Assembly (NCBI GenBank): GCA_934338765.1
Contig: CAKRHL010000003.1
Span: 1-37,929, forward strand
Direction: 5' to 3'
Source of the DNA: an uncultured Lachnospiraceae bacterium
GTDB taxonomy: Bacteria; Bacillota; Clostridia; Lachnospirales; Lachnospiraceae
DNA length: 37,929 bases
Part shown: piece by piece, positions 1 through 10,200 of the stretch
Layout of the letters: each line of letters begins with the position of its first letter
How positions within the stretch are numbered: the stretch's first letter is position 1
Notes under the pieces: generated by a model
The model's database searches: none
Told to the model about the DNA's origin: nothing
The model's input: only the letters and a program-made list of their open reading frames with translations
Translations under genes and position numbers: made by a program

Positions 1-51
1 AAAAGACGCAAAGGAAAGCCAGTTATCTACTGGTTATCTTTCCCCTGCGTC
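1..51 (-). terminator. Intrinsic terminator at left edge
   Basis: On the - strand a long interrupted hairpin (GACGCA..GGAAAG..CCAG pairing with CTGG..CTTTCC..TGCGTC, arms 5-22 and 30-51) runs into TTTT at the window edge. It lies downstream of the HEPN/XRE cassette and would end that transcript. The T-run may continue outside the window, so its full length cannot be judged. Confidence 0.6.
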
Positions 52-126
52 TCTGGTGCTTCCATCATCTCTGATGTGTCCTTATCAGGTGGACTGTTCA
101 TTTAATTGTTATTTTGTTTCTATGCT

Positions 127-143
127 GCAGATCTCAGATCTGC
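127..143. repeat. 17-bp perfect palindrome
   Basis: GCAGATCT-C-AGATCTGC is a perfect inverted repeat with a one-base centre. It lies in a 210-base stretch otherwise without a convincing gene, at the end of the cargo cassette and overlapping the end of a 25-residue ORF. It could be a protein-binding site; no function is known. Confidence 0.45.
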
Positions 144-211
144 CAGATGCGGAACACACCTTTATCAGCACGCTTCCGTATCATGCCTTCTGTATATTTC
201 TTCAACATCAT
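134..211 (-). CDS. 25-residue ORF coupled to the XRE-like gene (doubtful)
   Basis: The start codon overlaps the stop of the 67-residue XRE-like gene in a TAATG arrangement, the layout used for translational re-initiation. The product begins MMLKKYTEG, is basic, and matches no family I recognise. It has no separate ribosome site. It may be a real coupled micropeptide or simply the decayed tail of an older gene. The overlap with the upstream stop is the only positive evidence. Confidence 0.25.
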   Translation of the reverse strand: MMLKKYTEGMIRKRADKGVFRIWQI

Positions 212-414
212 TACCTATTTGCAACGATTACATTTGATCGTAATGCTTCATAGTTAAGAATCATATCCTCTCGTAAAATCTGGTCTATAGAACATTGAAA
301 CAACTCACAAATTTCAATAAGCCTTTCAATTTCCGGATAAACTGAACCCTGGTCCCATTTCGATATATTTTGACGACTAACATTCAGTTTTTCTGCTAAC
401 TTTCCCTGCGTCAT
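211..414 (-). CDS. Short XRE-type helix-turn-helix protein lacking helix 1
   Basis: This 67-residue product has the core of an XRE/Cro-type DNA-binding domain: MTQGKLAEKLNVSRQNISKW forms the second and recognition helices, followed by a YPEIERL..ICELF..SIDQIL stretch typical of the fourth and fifth helices. Normal family members carry about 14 more N-terminal residues (helix 1), but an in-frame TAA two codons before the ATG rules out a longer product. The gene overlaps a 26-residue ORF by ATGA and is probably translated by coupling. As the last clear gene of the AT-rich HEPN cassette it could regulate that cassette, or it could be a truncated remnant. The HTH assignment is secure; activity is doubtful. 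Confidence 0.6.
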   Translation of the reverse strand: MTQGKLAEKLNVSRQNISKWDQGSVYPEIERLIEICELFQCSIDQILREDMILNYEALRSNVIVANR

Positions 415-491
415 ATATTTTTATCTTTCTCCTGATTATCTCCATATTGTATTGTATCAATAAGTAACTTTTTAAAATCCTGCTCACTCAT
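411..491 (-). CDS. 26-residue linker ORF between HEPN gene and XRE-like gene
   Basis: The ATG overlaps the last codons of the 478-residue HEPN gene (ATGAGTGA), and its TGA overlaps the ATG of the XRE-like gene (ATGA). The product is acidic/lysine-rich, begins MSEQDFKKLLIDTIQYG and has no recognised domain. A GGAG/AGGAG pair near its 3' end (about 430-445) could also serve as the ribosome site for the next gene. The tight double overlap supports translation, but the product is too short to classify. It might be a small antitoxin-like peptide, a coupling device, or the displaced N-terminus of the XRE gene after a frameshift. Confidence 0.4.
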   Translation of the reverse strand: MSEQDFKKLLIDTIQYGDNQEKDKNI

Positions 492-1920
492 CCATTACAC
501 TTCTCTCTGTTTTTTGATTTCTACACTCAATATAATCTCTCTTGAGCAAGAACTCTTTATACCAGACAACTGTTACAGAATAAAATTCCAAATATGTATA
601 TACATCTTTAAAATTTGACCACGCATACCAATTATTTGATATTATAGTTTTAACATTCTCGATAGCTTTTATCTTAATGTCGTTATCTTCTGAGTCTGCA
701 AAAATAATTGATATATTAAAAATATCCGGTGCATTTTCCTCATCTGTTGGTGTATTCATAAAGGTGTCTTTCAACGTCGCTTCCATGCTTTCTCTTATTG
801 CTTTCTTAGGCTTCTTTACATAGTAATTGAACAATGTTCGCCAAGTAATATTATATTGGTTACCCTTAACCAGCATATCATAATTAAAATTTTCAATTAC
901 AAGACTATTTTCTAAAAAATCTGATATTATACGGTTAGGCGGCATTAAAAATTCTTTCGCCTCATTCCATTCTTCTTCCCAACAACTTATTCCTATATAC
1001 TTAGAAATCATCTCTACTGTTAAAAAGAAAAGAAACTCTATATTTTCATAAGAATCCTTTGCTAAGCTAAAAAACGGAGATAACGGCCACATAAATGCTT
1101 TTTGATATGTAATCCTGCCATGAGCTATTGCATTCCTTACCTTAATCATATTATCTACAAAAAAGGCTATATTATCATCCAACAACTCGTATTTTTCCAG
1201 GAAATACTTTATCTTTACTGCCAGACTCAGATAATCACCTATCAAAAGTCTATTAACAGCTTTCTTATTCTGCTCTACCAACTGCCTTATCTGTGTACTT
1301 TCAAAATAATAAGATTGAAAATGATGATACAGCATATCTGCAATATTATTCTCTAATTTTTGTTTTAATTCTTTATTTATACTGTCTCCAAACAATTCAA
1401 ATATGTGAAAAAAACTCAGTGTTGCCTCATCATAATATAAATCAGCATCGCAGCTTTCTTCTTTTAAATAAATTGCTTTTCTCCATCGGTCAAGTAAAGT
1501 AATAATTAATTCCGGTTCCTTATTCAACTTATCTAACAAAATCATTAAATCTCTTGTATAATCTACATCACCAATTTTTAAATGAATCTCTTGTTTTTCG
1601 TATTCTATTGGCGTAATCCCACCAGAACCCCCATTACTATGATAAACAGTAAGTGGAATCCCTGTAAAAAAGGTGATTATTCCTTGTATAACTAAATTAT
1701 CCGCTCTGCTATATCTATGTGTCTCTGACGGACCAGCATATTGTTCCAATTCACACTCAGTTATGACTGACAGTTCCTTACACCATACCCTTCTCATCCC
1801 ACCACTATTTATTGTCTTTTTTCCAGTATCAAATACCACAGAATTGTTATATTCAAAATAAACCTCAATACCTTCAGCCTCACAATTATAATAATGTTGG
1901 CTGTATGCTGTATGTGACAT
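484..1920 (-). CDS. HEPN-motif protein, ApeA-like; candidate abortive-infection RNase
   Basis: This is a 478-residue soluble protein. At residues 258-268 it has a hydrophobic helix ending in VRNAIAHG; R262 and H267 fit the Rx4-6H active-site motif of HEPN ribonucleases, which are common in toxin and anti-phage proteins. The N-terminal half (residues 1-150, with FFTGIPLTVY at 84-93) resembles the N-terminal domain seen before HEPN in ApeA-type proteins, but that match is from memory. About 200 C-terminal residues follow the HEPN part and are unassigned. The start has a good ribosome site (AAGGGATGGAG). The coding region is clearly AT-richer than the transfer genes and has its own promoter and terminator, so it looks like transferred cargo. 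The role as defence RNase is inference. Confidence 0.7.
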   Translation of the reverse strand: MSHTAYSQHYYNCEAEGIEVYFEYNNSVVFDTGKKTINSGGMRRVWCKELSVITECELEQYAGPSETHRYSRADNLVIQGIITFFTGIPLTVYHSNGGSGGITPIEYEKQEIHLKIGDVDYTRDLMILLDKLNKEPELIITLLDRWRKAIYLKEESCDADLYYDEATLSFFHIFELFGDSINKELKQKLENNIADMLYHHFQSYYFESTQIRQLVEQNKKAVNRLLIGDYLSLAVKIKYFLEKYELLDDNIAFFVDNMIKVRNAIAHGRITYQKAFMWPLSPFFSLAKDSYENIEFLFFLTVEMISKYIGISCWEEEWNEAKEFLMPPNRIISDFLENSLVIENFNYDMLVKGNQYNITWRTLFNYYVKKPKKAIRESMEATLKDTFMNTPTDEENAPDIFNISIIFADSEDNDIKIKAIENVKTIISNNWYAWSNFKDVYTYLEFYSVTVVWYKEFLLKRDYIECRNQKTERSVMDE

Positions 1921-1971
1921 TTCACTCCATCCCTTCTATTTTTCTGTATTTTTTCATAAAAGAAAATCTGT

Positions 1972-2043
1972 TCATAGCTCCGTATACACCTTGCCATCTT
2001 CAAACTTTACATCATCAAGCAATAGTGCCTGAAAGCTGCTCAT
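1972..2043 (-). CDS. 23-residue ORF upstream of the HEPN gene (doubtful)
   Basis: A 23-residue reading frame starts MSSFQALLLDD and ends ..KVYTEL between the predicted promoter and the HEPN gene. The composition is protein-like, but the ribosome site is weak. It could be a leader peptide, or the remains of a gene broken when the cargo inserted. Apart from this ORF and the promoter, nothing else is seen in 1921-2121. Confidence 0.25.
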   Translation of the reverse strand: MSSFQALLLDDVKFEDGKVYTEL

Positions 2044-2089
2044 ACTCGTTACCGTTCAGTTATTACTGTTTCCTCAAAAAACTATATTA

Positions 2090-2118
2090 ATTATATCACA
2101 ATATTCTTTTCCTCTCCA
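2090..2118 (-). promoter_or_regulatory. Predicted promoter of the HEPN cassette
   Basis: On the - strand, TGGAGA (2113-2118, four of six bases matching TTGACA) and a perfect TATAAT (2090-2095) are separated by 17 bases. It lies just after the terminator of the transfer operon, so the cassette seems to be an independent transcription unit. Confidence 0.5.
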
Positions 2119-2121
2119 CAG

Positions 2122-2156
2122 AAAAAGGCATCCTATGAATCTCTCCACAGGATGCC
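2122..2156 (-). terminator. Intrinsic terminator of the transfer operon
   Basis: On the - strand GGCATCCT (2149-2156) pairs perfectly with AGGATGCC (2127-2134) around a 14-base loop and is followed by TTTTT. It lies 24 bases past the stop of the double-SpoVG gene and should end the long transfer transcript before the cargo cassette. Confidence 0.85.
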
Positions 2157-2179
2157 CCTTTATCCCGGCTCACTCTTTC

Positions 2180-2866
2180 TTATCGAAACGGTGTGTCTTT
2201 CGCCTCCTGCCAGCCATCACGACCTGCACTTGGTTCCAGCTGTTCCTTACCGTCACCGCTTTTCTGCTTTTCCTTGCTCTCCTCAAAGGACTTTCTCACT
2301 GCTCCATACAGCTTTTCCCGAAATTCTTTCGTTACCGGAAAGCAGATATCCTGATAGATACTCTTCCCATGTTCATCGGTCTGTTTCGTCTTATAGGACG
2401 GCATTGCCACAAAGAGTCCATTCTTTCCCTGCAACAATGATACATTATTAATCACAAAGCAGTCCTCCAGATAAATTCTCGCAAGACCTCGGATGTTACT
2501 TCCATCCCGTTCAAACGGAGTAACTTTTACATTGAACTTTAGTTCCTGTGATTTCTCCTGATCCACCTGACTGATCTTAAGCTGCAACCGGTTCTCTTCT
2601 ATCTGCTGCACCTGTTCATAGGCTTTCATGATTCCTTCATAGAGTTCTTCACGAAATTCTTTTGTAATCGGATGACAGATATCCTTATATCCGCTGTCGT
2701 CTTTACTGCTTGCATATCTCGGCATAGACACAAAACACTGACCATCCTTATTCTCAATGACAGCAATGTTGCTGACCCTGAAACTTTCCTCAAACACTAC
2801 CGATGCAAATGCACGGATGTTTCCATCCCCTTTGTTTAACTGATTAACTGTAATCTCATAATTCAT
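2180..2866 (-). CDS. Tandem SpoVG-domain protein
   Basis: This 228-residue protein is made of two SpoVG-type domains, roughly residues 1-83 and 109-194. Both keep the family pattern: a short beta start (YEITVNQL / FNVKVTPF), G.IR.(F/L)A, a V.N(I/V) strand, a VSMP or VAMP strand, and the end pattern DIC.P(I/V)TKEFRE.LY. SpoVG proteins are nucleic-acid-binding regulators of about 95 residues, so this is a duplicated, fused form with a polar tail. I chose the ATG at 2866 because GGAAAGGTGAT precedes it; an ATG seven codons upstream has no ribosome site. It is the last gene of the transfer operon. A regulatory role for the element is inferred. Confidence 0.85.
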   Translation of the reverse strand: MNYEITVNQLNKGDGNIRAFASVVFEESFRVSNIAVIENKDGQCFVSMPRYASSKDDSGYKDICHPITKEFREELYEGIMKAYEQVQQIEENRLQLKISQVDQEKSQELKFNVKVTPFERDGSNIRGLARIYLEDCFVINNVSLLQGKNGLFVAMPSYKTKQTDEHGKSIYQDICFPVTKEFREKLYGAVRKSFEESKEKQKSGDGKEQLEPSAGRDGWQEAKDTPFR

Positions 2867-2949
2867 ACAAATCACCTTTCCTTCCATAAAATAACGCCAC
2901 AGTTGCTCATAAGTTTCCGTGGCATATACTTTCTTCTTTTTATACTTTG

Positions 2950-3585
2950 TTACCTGCTATCTTCTTCCAATAATGCTTTCAGCGCCTCTCGGATGTCTTT
3001 GCCGTCAATCTCATTTCCAAGACACTCCCAGCCTTCGCTCTTTTTCCTTGCAAAAAGTTCAATTCTTGGCAGATTTCCACAAAGTTCTACAATCCGGTTC
3101 CTTATCTCATCTGGTTTTTTACTGTGTTCTCCACGATGTGCGATACATAACTGTCTGACATTTGGTGATGCCCGGTGAGGATGTCCTTTGGTTGCTAATA
3201 AACATACCTCCGAACAACTCCTTGTCCAAAAACCAAGTCCTACAAAAAAGGTATCTGCTTTCGGATTCTGCTTTATCCAGTTAAAAGCACAGGTCTTATA
3301 CTGAAATCCCCAGCTTTCAATAACCGAAAGCCCTTCTCTGAGCTTCGGAAACGTAACCCACAAAAACAGCACAGCATCATCCGCCGCAATCTCATTTACC
3401 GGAATCCCCTGAATATCAGCAATAGACATTGTCTGATATTTGGCTGCGGCAACACCTTCCCCCTTCTGGCGATCATATTTCCAGGGAGGATCAGCATAGA
3501 TAATGTTGTATTTTTTTCTCGTACCATCAGTTTTATCATCCACATTACCCCTGTTTGTTTCCAAAAAAATCTGCTCTTTTACCAT
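2950..3585 (-). CDS. MT-A70 family adenine-N6 methyltransferase
   Basis: This 211-residue protein has the MT-A70 family hallmark: NIIYADPPW at residues 27-35 (catalytic DPPW at 32-35), followed by a conserved K.D..K.GEG.A...Y.TMS segment. Later parts include LFLWVTFPKL and a C-terminal substrate-handling region with SKKPDEIRNRIVELCG, usual for bacterial and phage members. These enzymes transfer a methyl group from SAM to adenine N6, in DNA in the bacterial cases. No restriction nuclease is adjacent, so it is an orphan methylase that may protect or mark transferred DNA. AAAGGAG lies six bases before the ATG. Confidence 0.9.
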   Translation of the reverse strand: MVKEQIFLETNRGNVDDKTDGTRKKYNIIYADPPWKYDRQKGEGVAAAKYQTMSIADIQGIPVNEIAADDAVLFLWVTFPKLREGLSVIESWGFQYKTCAFNWIKQNPKADTFFVGLGFWTRSCSEVCLLATKGHPHRASPNVRQLCIAHRGEHSKKPDEIRNRIVELCGNLPRIELFARKKSEGWECLGNEIDGKDIREALKALLEEDSR

Positions 3586-3630
3586 ATTTTTCTCCTTTCC
3601 ATCAAAATAGCCGGTCTTTCCCCGACTTGT

Positions 3631-4266
3631 TTAGCGGTAAACACCCCCTTCCCTACGATCCGTCTTTTCTCCTTCCTGCTGATCCGCATTATTTACCGGC
3701 GCACACTTCACTACAAATCGTTTTGTGCCATGCTCCGCACAGGTGAAAAGTGTAAGACTTTCCCCCTCTGTCTGCTCTGTTACCCATTCATCGTATGGAT
3801 TTACGACTTTCATCTCTTTTACCGTGTATTCATGCTTTTCCTTCTTTCTATTCGTAAGCAGTACCTTCGCCCCGGCTTCAATGTTGCATAGATAAGTAAA
3901 ATACACCCCACGGCGGCTGCCATTATGTCCGGCAAGGACACAGTTGCCTTTCCCACAAAGCTCTGTCGTATTTGTCATATGACCAATGCCCTCATTAAGC
4001 TGCACACTGCCGGCTCCTTCAAATACCGGATATTTAATATCTAAACTCGGTATTTCAATAATCCCGATAACACCCTCCTGTAATAAAAGGGAATCTTTCT
4101 TTTTATGATCTTTTTTGTTCTGCTTCTCTTCATTCTGTTCCTCCTCAAACGCTTTCATATAACGGTTACTTCTCTCCTGCTCTTTCATCCGCAAAAGAAA
4201 GGGGATTGCGACAATAGCAACCCCCAGTAAAATCAACACAATATCCTTTTTTATCCGTCTCTTCAT
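3631..4266 (-). CDS. Sortase (class B/D-like), single-pass membrane transpeptidase
   Basis: This 211-residue sortase has an N-terminal basic stretch and membrane segment (about residues 6-22), a charged linker (about 25-60), and the sortase beta-barrel with catalytic H114 (LAGHNG), C176 (LFTCAEHG) and R183. Sortases cut LPXTG-type signals and join surface proteins to peptidoglycan. The only substrate visible here is the LPQTG adhesin at 28373-33055. The ATG at 4266 overlaps the stop of the helicase-methylase gene as ATGA and has AAGGAAGG in front; the longer reading frame upstream only shadows that gene. The exact sortase class is uncertain. Confidence 0.9.
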   Translation of the reverse strand: MKRRIKKDIVLILLGVAIVAIPFLLRMKEQERSNRYMKAFEEEQNEEKQNKKDHKKKDSLLLQEGVIGIIEIPSLDIKYPVFEGAGSVQLNEGIGHMTNTTELCGKGNCVLAGHNGSRRGVYFTYLCNIEAGAKVLLTNRKKEKHEYTVKEMKVVNPYDEWVTEQTEGESLTLFTCAEHGTKRFVVKCAPVNNADQQEGEKTDRREGGVYR

Positions 4267-7200
4267 CGGTAATCCTTCCTTTCTCCATACGGACAAGCAT
4301 TCTCTGCCACCTGACTGATCTCCTGCCCGTTTTCTTCTGTGATCGGTTTATTCTCCAGATCAAGCTGGGTATTGAGTTCAAACTGTCTGGCAGTCTTGCT
4401 TTTCAATTCTTCCTCGTAGGCAAACGGCTTTTCGTATTCTGCCTTTGCCTGTTCCATATCACGCTGATACTGCTCTAACTTCTTCTCCAGAAATTCAATG
4501 TTTCCATCCATCCCGTTGAAGCAGTTTTCCAGTTTGACCATACATCCCACCGGGGAGTTGGATAACTCCACCTTGTAATCGGTTCGCCCATGCAGGATCA
4601 GATAATTCACACCAATAAAGTTTTTCTCCACCTGCACCTCAAAACCACGGTACTCGCCGATTCCGGTTGTCTCCCCAACCTTGCATTTGCTGACTGCTGC
4701 CAACACCGCCGTGCCACCATCCACACGCTCATGAAAGGTCATATTTCCCACTTTAATGGCAAACTCCTCATCCGCGGCAAGCACCTGTTCATCCCGTTTC
4801 TTAATATCTGCATGAACACAGTTCAGCTTTTCGTTTGCTGCAGCGATCAATTTCGGAAATTTGATCATAAACTGATCCTGCAGACTGTAATGCTGACTGT
4901 CATAGGATGCCTTTAACATCTTGAGTCTCTGCACCTCATTATCCACTTCCATCTTTTCTTTGATCAATGGATTTCCGGTTGCCACAGCCTTAATCTCAGC
5001 ATACGATAATGTTGCTTCGTCGATATCCTCACAGCTCCTTGAAATGGACTTGCTGGTCATCACCTGTGAGATAAAACGCTGTTTATTCTCCACAAGGCTC
5101 CAACTGTATGCATCAAAAGTTCCTTTCGTAACATAACGGTATACCGCCACTTCACTGTTTTCATTTCCCTGCCGCAAGCCTCTTCCTTCTCTCTGCTCGA
5201 TAGAAGAAGGTTTCCATGGGCAATCCACATGATGCATTGCCGTAAGATGTGTCTGCACATTAACACCGGTTCCGCATTTATCGGTAGAACCGATCAGAAT
5301 CCGCTTTGTTCCAGACCTCATTTCACGAAAAAGGGCATCCCTTGCAGCGTCAGTCTTGGCATCATGAATAAATGCAATCTGATCCGCCGGGATACCCTGC
5401 TTTACAAGTTCTGTTTTCAGATAATTATAGACATCAAAGGTATCCGCCTCTGCCCACGAAACGGTTAGCATCTCTTCTTTCCAACCGGATTTTGGAGTAC
5501 CGATATCGGAAAAGATAAGCTGTGTGCCAATGATTCCCTCCTGCTCTGCTTTCTGGTATTCATACAACACATTTTCCACAACCTTATTAAGCTTTCCATC
5601 AACATTGTTCGGTGCATCCGGCATCAACAGCCTTGCATCCGTACCGAGAAGTCTTGCCTCATGAGTGATCTTTAAGAAATTGTCCTCACTGGGATCAACC
5701 CCTCCGTTTCGGATACGATCTGCCCTGGTGACAAATTCCTCCATAACCTGCTTCACATACCAGTCCGGCTCACTCTCCACGATGATATACTTACCGCCAC
5801 GAAGTGCCGGCACATCCAGATCCAGCATGTCCCTTGTCTGAATATCTGCCACCTCTTTGAACAGGTTCATAAGCTCCGGCAGATTTGTAAACTTATTAAA
5901 TCTCGTCTTAAAACGAAATCCGCTTCCCTCAACAGTAAGCTCTAATGCTGTGGTCTGTTCTCCAAAGTTTGCCGCCCAACTGTCAAAGTGGTAAATGCCG
6001 AGCTGCTCCAAGGTATCTTTCTGCAGGAAACTCTGCATGACATACATCTCGCACATCGTATTGCTGATTGGTGTTCCGGTTGCAAATACAATGCCCCTGC
6101 CACCATTTAACTCGTTGATATATTCACACTTCAAAAACATATCCATGGCTCTCTGGCTGCCGGTCCCGGTAATACCGGAAACATTCATCTTACTGAAGAT
6201 GGCAAGGTTCTTAAACGCATGTGCCTCATCAACCATAATAGAATCAATGCCAAGCTCCTCAAAGGTAATCAGATCATCTTTCCTCTCTTCCGAGGTCATC
6301 TTTTTGATCTGCTCCTCAAGCCGCTTTTTCTGTGATTCCATCTGTTTGATCGTCCACCGCTCACTGTTTTGTGACTTCATCTCATCAATCGCATGGGCAA
6401 TCTCCTCAATCTGTTTCCGGATCATCGCCTCCTTGCGCTCCGGTGAAATAGGAATCTTTTCAAACTGCGAATGGCTCATAATGATACAGTCATAATCTCC
6501 TGTCGCAATCCTTGAGATAAACTGTTTCCGCCTGCTCTTTTCAAAGTCACGTTCAGTTGCCACCAGAATGTTTGCTGACGGATAAAGCCTTAAGAACTCA
6601 CTTGCCGTCTGCCCGATCAATGCCTTTGGCACAACCATCGCTGTCTTATTTGCTAGACCAAGCCGTTTCTGTTCCATACATGCTGCCATCATCTCAAAGC
6701 TCTTTCCTGCTCCAACACAGTGTGCTAACAGCGTGTTTCCTCCCATCAGCACTCTGGCGATCGCATTAACCTGATGTGGCTTCAAATGAATATCCGGATT
6801 CATCCCCGGAAATTCCAAATGACCGCCATCATATTCCCGAAGCCGTACATTATTAAATGTTTCATTATAATAATTCACATACTTATTACGCCGCTCCGGT
6901 TCTGCGAAGATCCATTCCTTAAAGGCTTCTTTCATCTGATTCTGCTTCTCTCTTGCAAGCATCGTTTCCTTCTGATTGATCTCATAATGGTATCTGCCAT
7001 CTCCATCCTCAATGCGGTCACGCACGGTTACGGTTCTGAGATTCAGCGTTATCTCAAAGATCGTATAAGCATCCATACGGGAAGTACCATAGGTTTTACT
7101 GGCAGCCACCGAGGATTTGTCATATGACTTATTCTCAATAAACCACTCCATCGTATATTTATTCAGATGGATCTGTATGCCGGAACTATAGTAGGTGCTC

Positions 7201-10200
7201 CGTACTGCCCGCGATCGGCGTGGTGTGTCAAGAAGTTCAAAAATAAACGCTTCATAATCTTCCGGCTCGATCCATGTTGTTCCGATGCGCACATCAATCT
7301 CGGATGCATCCAGATCTTTCGGCTGTACCTGCTCTAAGGCAGTCACATTATCCGCAAACAATTCCGGATGTTCCTTTGCCACAGCATTGGCAAGCCGCAG
7401 CTTATCCCGGACATTGCCGGACAGGTATTCGTCTGCTGTTTCCCATCCATGATCCGGATCGTGTTCGTTATACTCCATCGGATTTAAGAAGATCAGTCCA
7501 TTCAGCTCCTCAATAAGTTTTGCTCTGGAGAGCTCTGCCGCCAGATCATCCGAAAAATGAATCTCCTCCGGTGTGGTGTTATTCTCTTTTGCCAGCTTCT
7601 CTTTTACTAAAGTCAGATCCGGCTGATAAATACTAAGCATAAATGCGATGTTTACACCGTTAAACTCATTCACGGATACATTCAGTGCTTCTACGGCTGT
7701 TTCCACATGATCCACTGTCTGCTTTGCCTTAATGGTCTGCCGGGTAAACATATCTGCCTTTGACACCACGCCGTCCTCATCCACCATTTCCAATGAACAA
7801 AGTAAAGGGTAATCACCATCGTCCCGAAAGGCTCTTGCATTACCCTTTGCTGTGATATAACCATATTTTTTTGTAAATTGGTCATATACGGTATTTAATT
7901 CCTCCTGTGCCTGCCTTAATGCCTGTTCACTGCACCCGGACAACTGAATGTCGATCAAATGTCTTGTAGCAGTGCGTATGGCATCCATGCCCTTAATTCT
8001 TTCAAGCACCTTATCTCCCACCTCCTGTCTGACCATTCGTGAGTCCTTCCGGAAATAGAGAACACCATCAATGAATGTATAGGTAAAGTTCTTCACATCA
8101 GGATCTGCCGGAAGATATTCCTCCGGTTCTTCCCCCTCCTCTACCGTGCGTTCAAAATCGGTGATCTGAGCATGAATATTAGAAACCGCACGGGAAAGTG
8201 CTTCCTGCAGGTCAAAATCCGGATCATCGTTGACACAGGCTGTCAGATTACTGTTTTCTCCAAACCTTCCTGTATCCCGTATCATGTACCCCAGGATCAT
8301 CTCCGGGTGCTCCACAAAATAGCTGTTGACCGGGATTTTATCCTCTGTCAGTCCCAGATGTACCCAGTCCGGCTCTGCCACAATCTTTCTCTCCCGTTTC
8401 TGAAAGAATAAAATATCACTGGTCACTTCCGTTCCGGCATCTGCCTTAAAAGCTGTATTGGGAAGTCGTATTGCTCCTATGAGTTCTGCCCTTTGTGCAA
8501 GATATTTTCGCACCGTACAATTCTGCTTATCTAATGTTCCCTTTGTGGTAATTACCGCCACAATCCCTCCCGGTCGCACATGATCAATCGACTTTGCAAT
8601 AAAATAATCGTGTACCTTAAACTCCATCGCATTGTGCTTGCGGTCATACAGCTTGAAATCTCCAAACGGCACATTTCCAATGACGGCATCAAAGAAGTTA
8701 TCCTCATAATCTACCGTCTCAAATCCTGCTATCCGGATATCTGCTTTTGGATACAGCAGTCTTGCAATACGACCACTGATATCATCCTTTTCTACGCCAT
8801 ATAGCTGACAGTTTCTCTCCAGCTCTTTGGGCATACTGCCGAAAAAGTTACCAATACCCATGCTCGGCTCCAGAATATTTCCCTTAGTAAATCCAAACTG
8901 CGATAATGCCTGATACATTGCCCCTGCTATCTCCGGCGGTGTATAAAACGCATCCGTCACGGTTTCTCTTGCCGCCCGATACTCTGCATCCGTTAATAAC
9001 TCCTTTAACTGTGCATACTCCTTTTTCCAGCTTTCGTTATCCGGATCAAATGCCTGTGGCAGTCCGCCCCAGCCGACATACCGGGCTAAAATATCCTGCT
9101 CTTTTACCGTTGCCGGGCGGTGTTCACCCTCCACCTTTTTCAAGGTTTTGATCGCCGTAATGTTCCAGTCAAATCGTGCCTTGGGACCAGCATGGGTTTC
9201 CGTAAAAGAATCCATGTGATAATTCTCTGCCGGATATTCTTCGGGATGCTCCGCCTCATAGCGTTCATCCGCCCGCCTGCGGTCTTCCTCTAAGATTTCC
9301 TCAATCTCATCATCGGTAAGCTCATGCTCCTCCTCTTCAAGAATCTCCCGATACTCTGCATCAATGACTTCATCTTCTTCCTCGTAATCCGGTTCGATAT
9401 CCTCCTTTATCACAGGCTGGTAATAGTCCCCGGTTAAGATCAGTGCACCGATCTCTGCCTCAATGGTTGTCCAGCTTACATAACCTTCCTTTTCGCCTTC
9501 CTCATCTCTCCACTGCAGCCGGAGTCCTTTCCCGTGAAAGGTATCATATCCATGCAGTCCGTAACCTTCCAGTGGCCAGCCGGCACCACCCTGTCCATAT
9601 TCCTTCCGGATGGCTGACACTCTTTCCTTTTTATCTGTAATGTTCTGATAGAATCCATAAATTCTCTCTTTTCCATTCTGAAATCCACTTCCACGAAGCA
9701 ATGTCTGCACCACAAATTCATGAGGAATGTTTTTCTCCTTTTTGGGATTGAGGTAGGTATATTTTCCCGATGCTCTGGCAACTTCTTCCTGTGCTCTCAG
9801 TTCATCCATAAATGTACTGGCAGCACGACCAGGAAGTCCGACTGCAGGTGTCCCCATAAAATCAAAAAGAGAAGCCTGATGGTAAGTGGCTTCTCTTTCT
9901 TCACTGCCAAATGAATCCAGTTCATTCAGCTCTCTATTCAGTTCTTGTTCGGTTTCTAATGATATTTGTTCACGATCTGGTGAAGAACGATCTCCTCTGC
10001 CATCCGCTGTCCCTGCTCCCGGATCTCCCACATCTCCATGGTCGATGCCGGATCTTTCGGTTTGTGGCTTTTCAGATACTTCTCCATGATCTGCTCCAGA
10101 AGCTGGTTTGCTTCCTCCTCCACTTTCGACAATACTTCCGTCAGTCTCCCGAACCGGATCAGACTGCGGTAACGGCTGTAATAATTCTCCTTCAGATAAT

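Noticed and set aside
134..210. Fragment of a sigma-factor gene (frame reading NDVEEIYRRH on the - strand)
   Set aside because: Only about ten residues look similar before a stop; too short to separate from chance.
2135..2440. Overlapping + strand reading frames opposite the SpoVG gene
   Set aside because: They lack ribosome sites and run antisense to a well-supported gene with clear domains.
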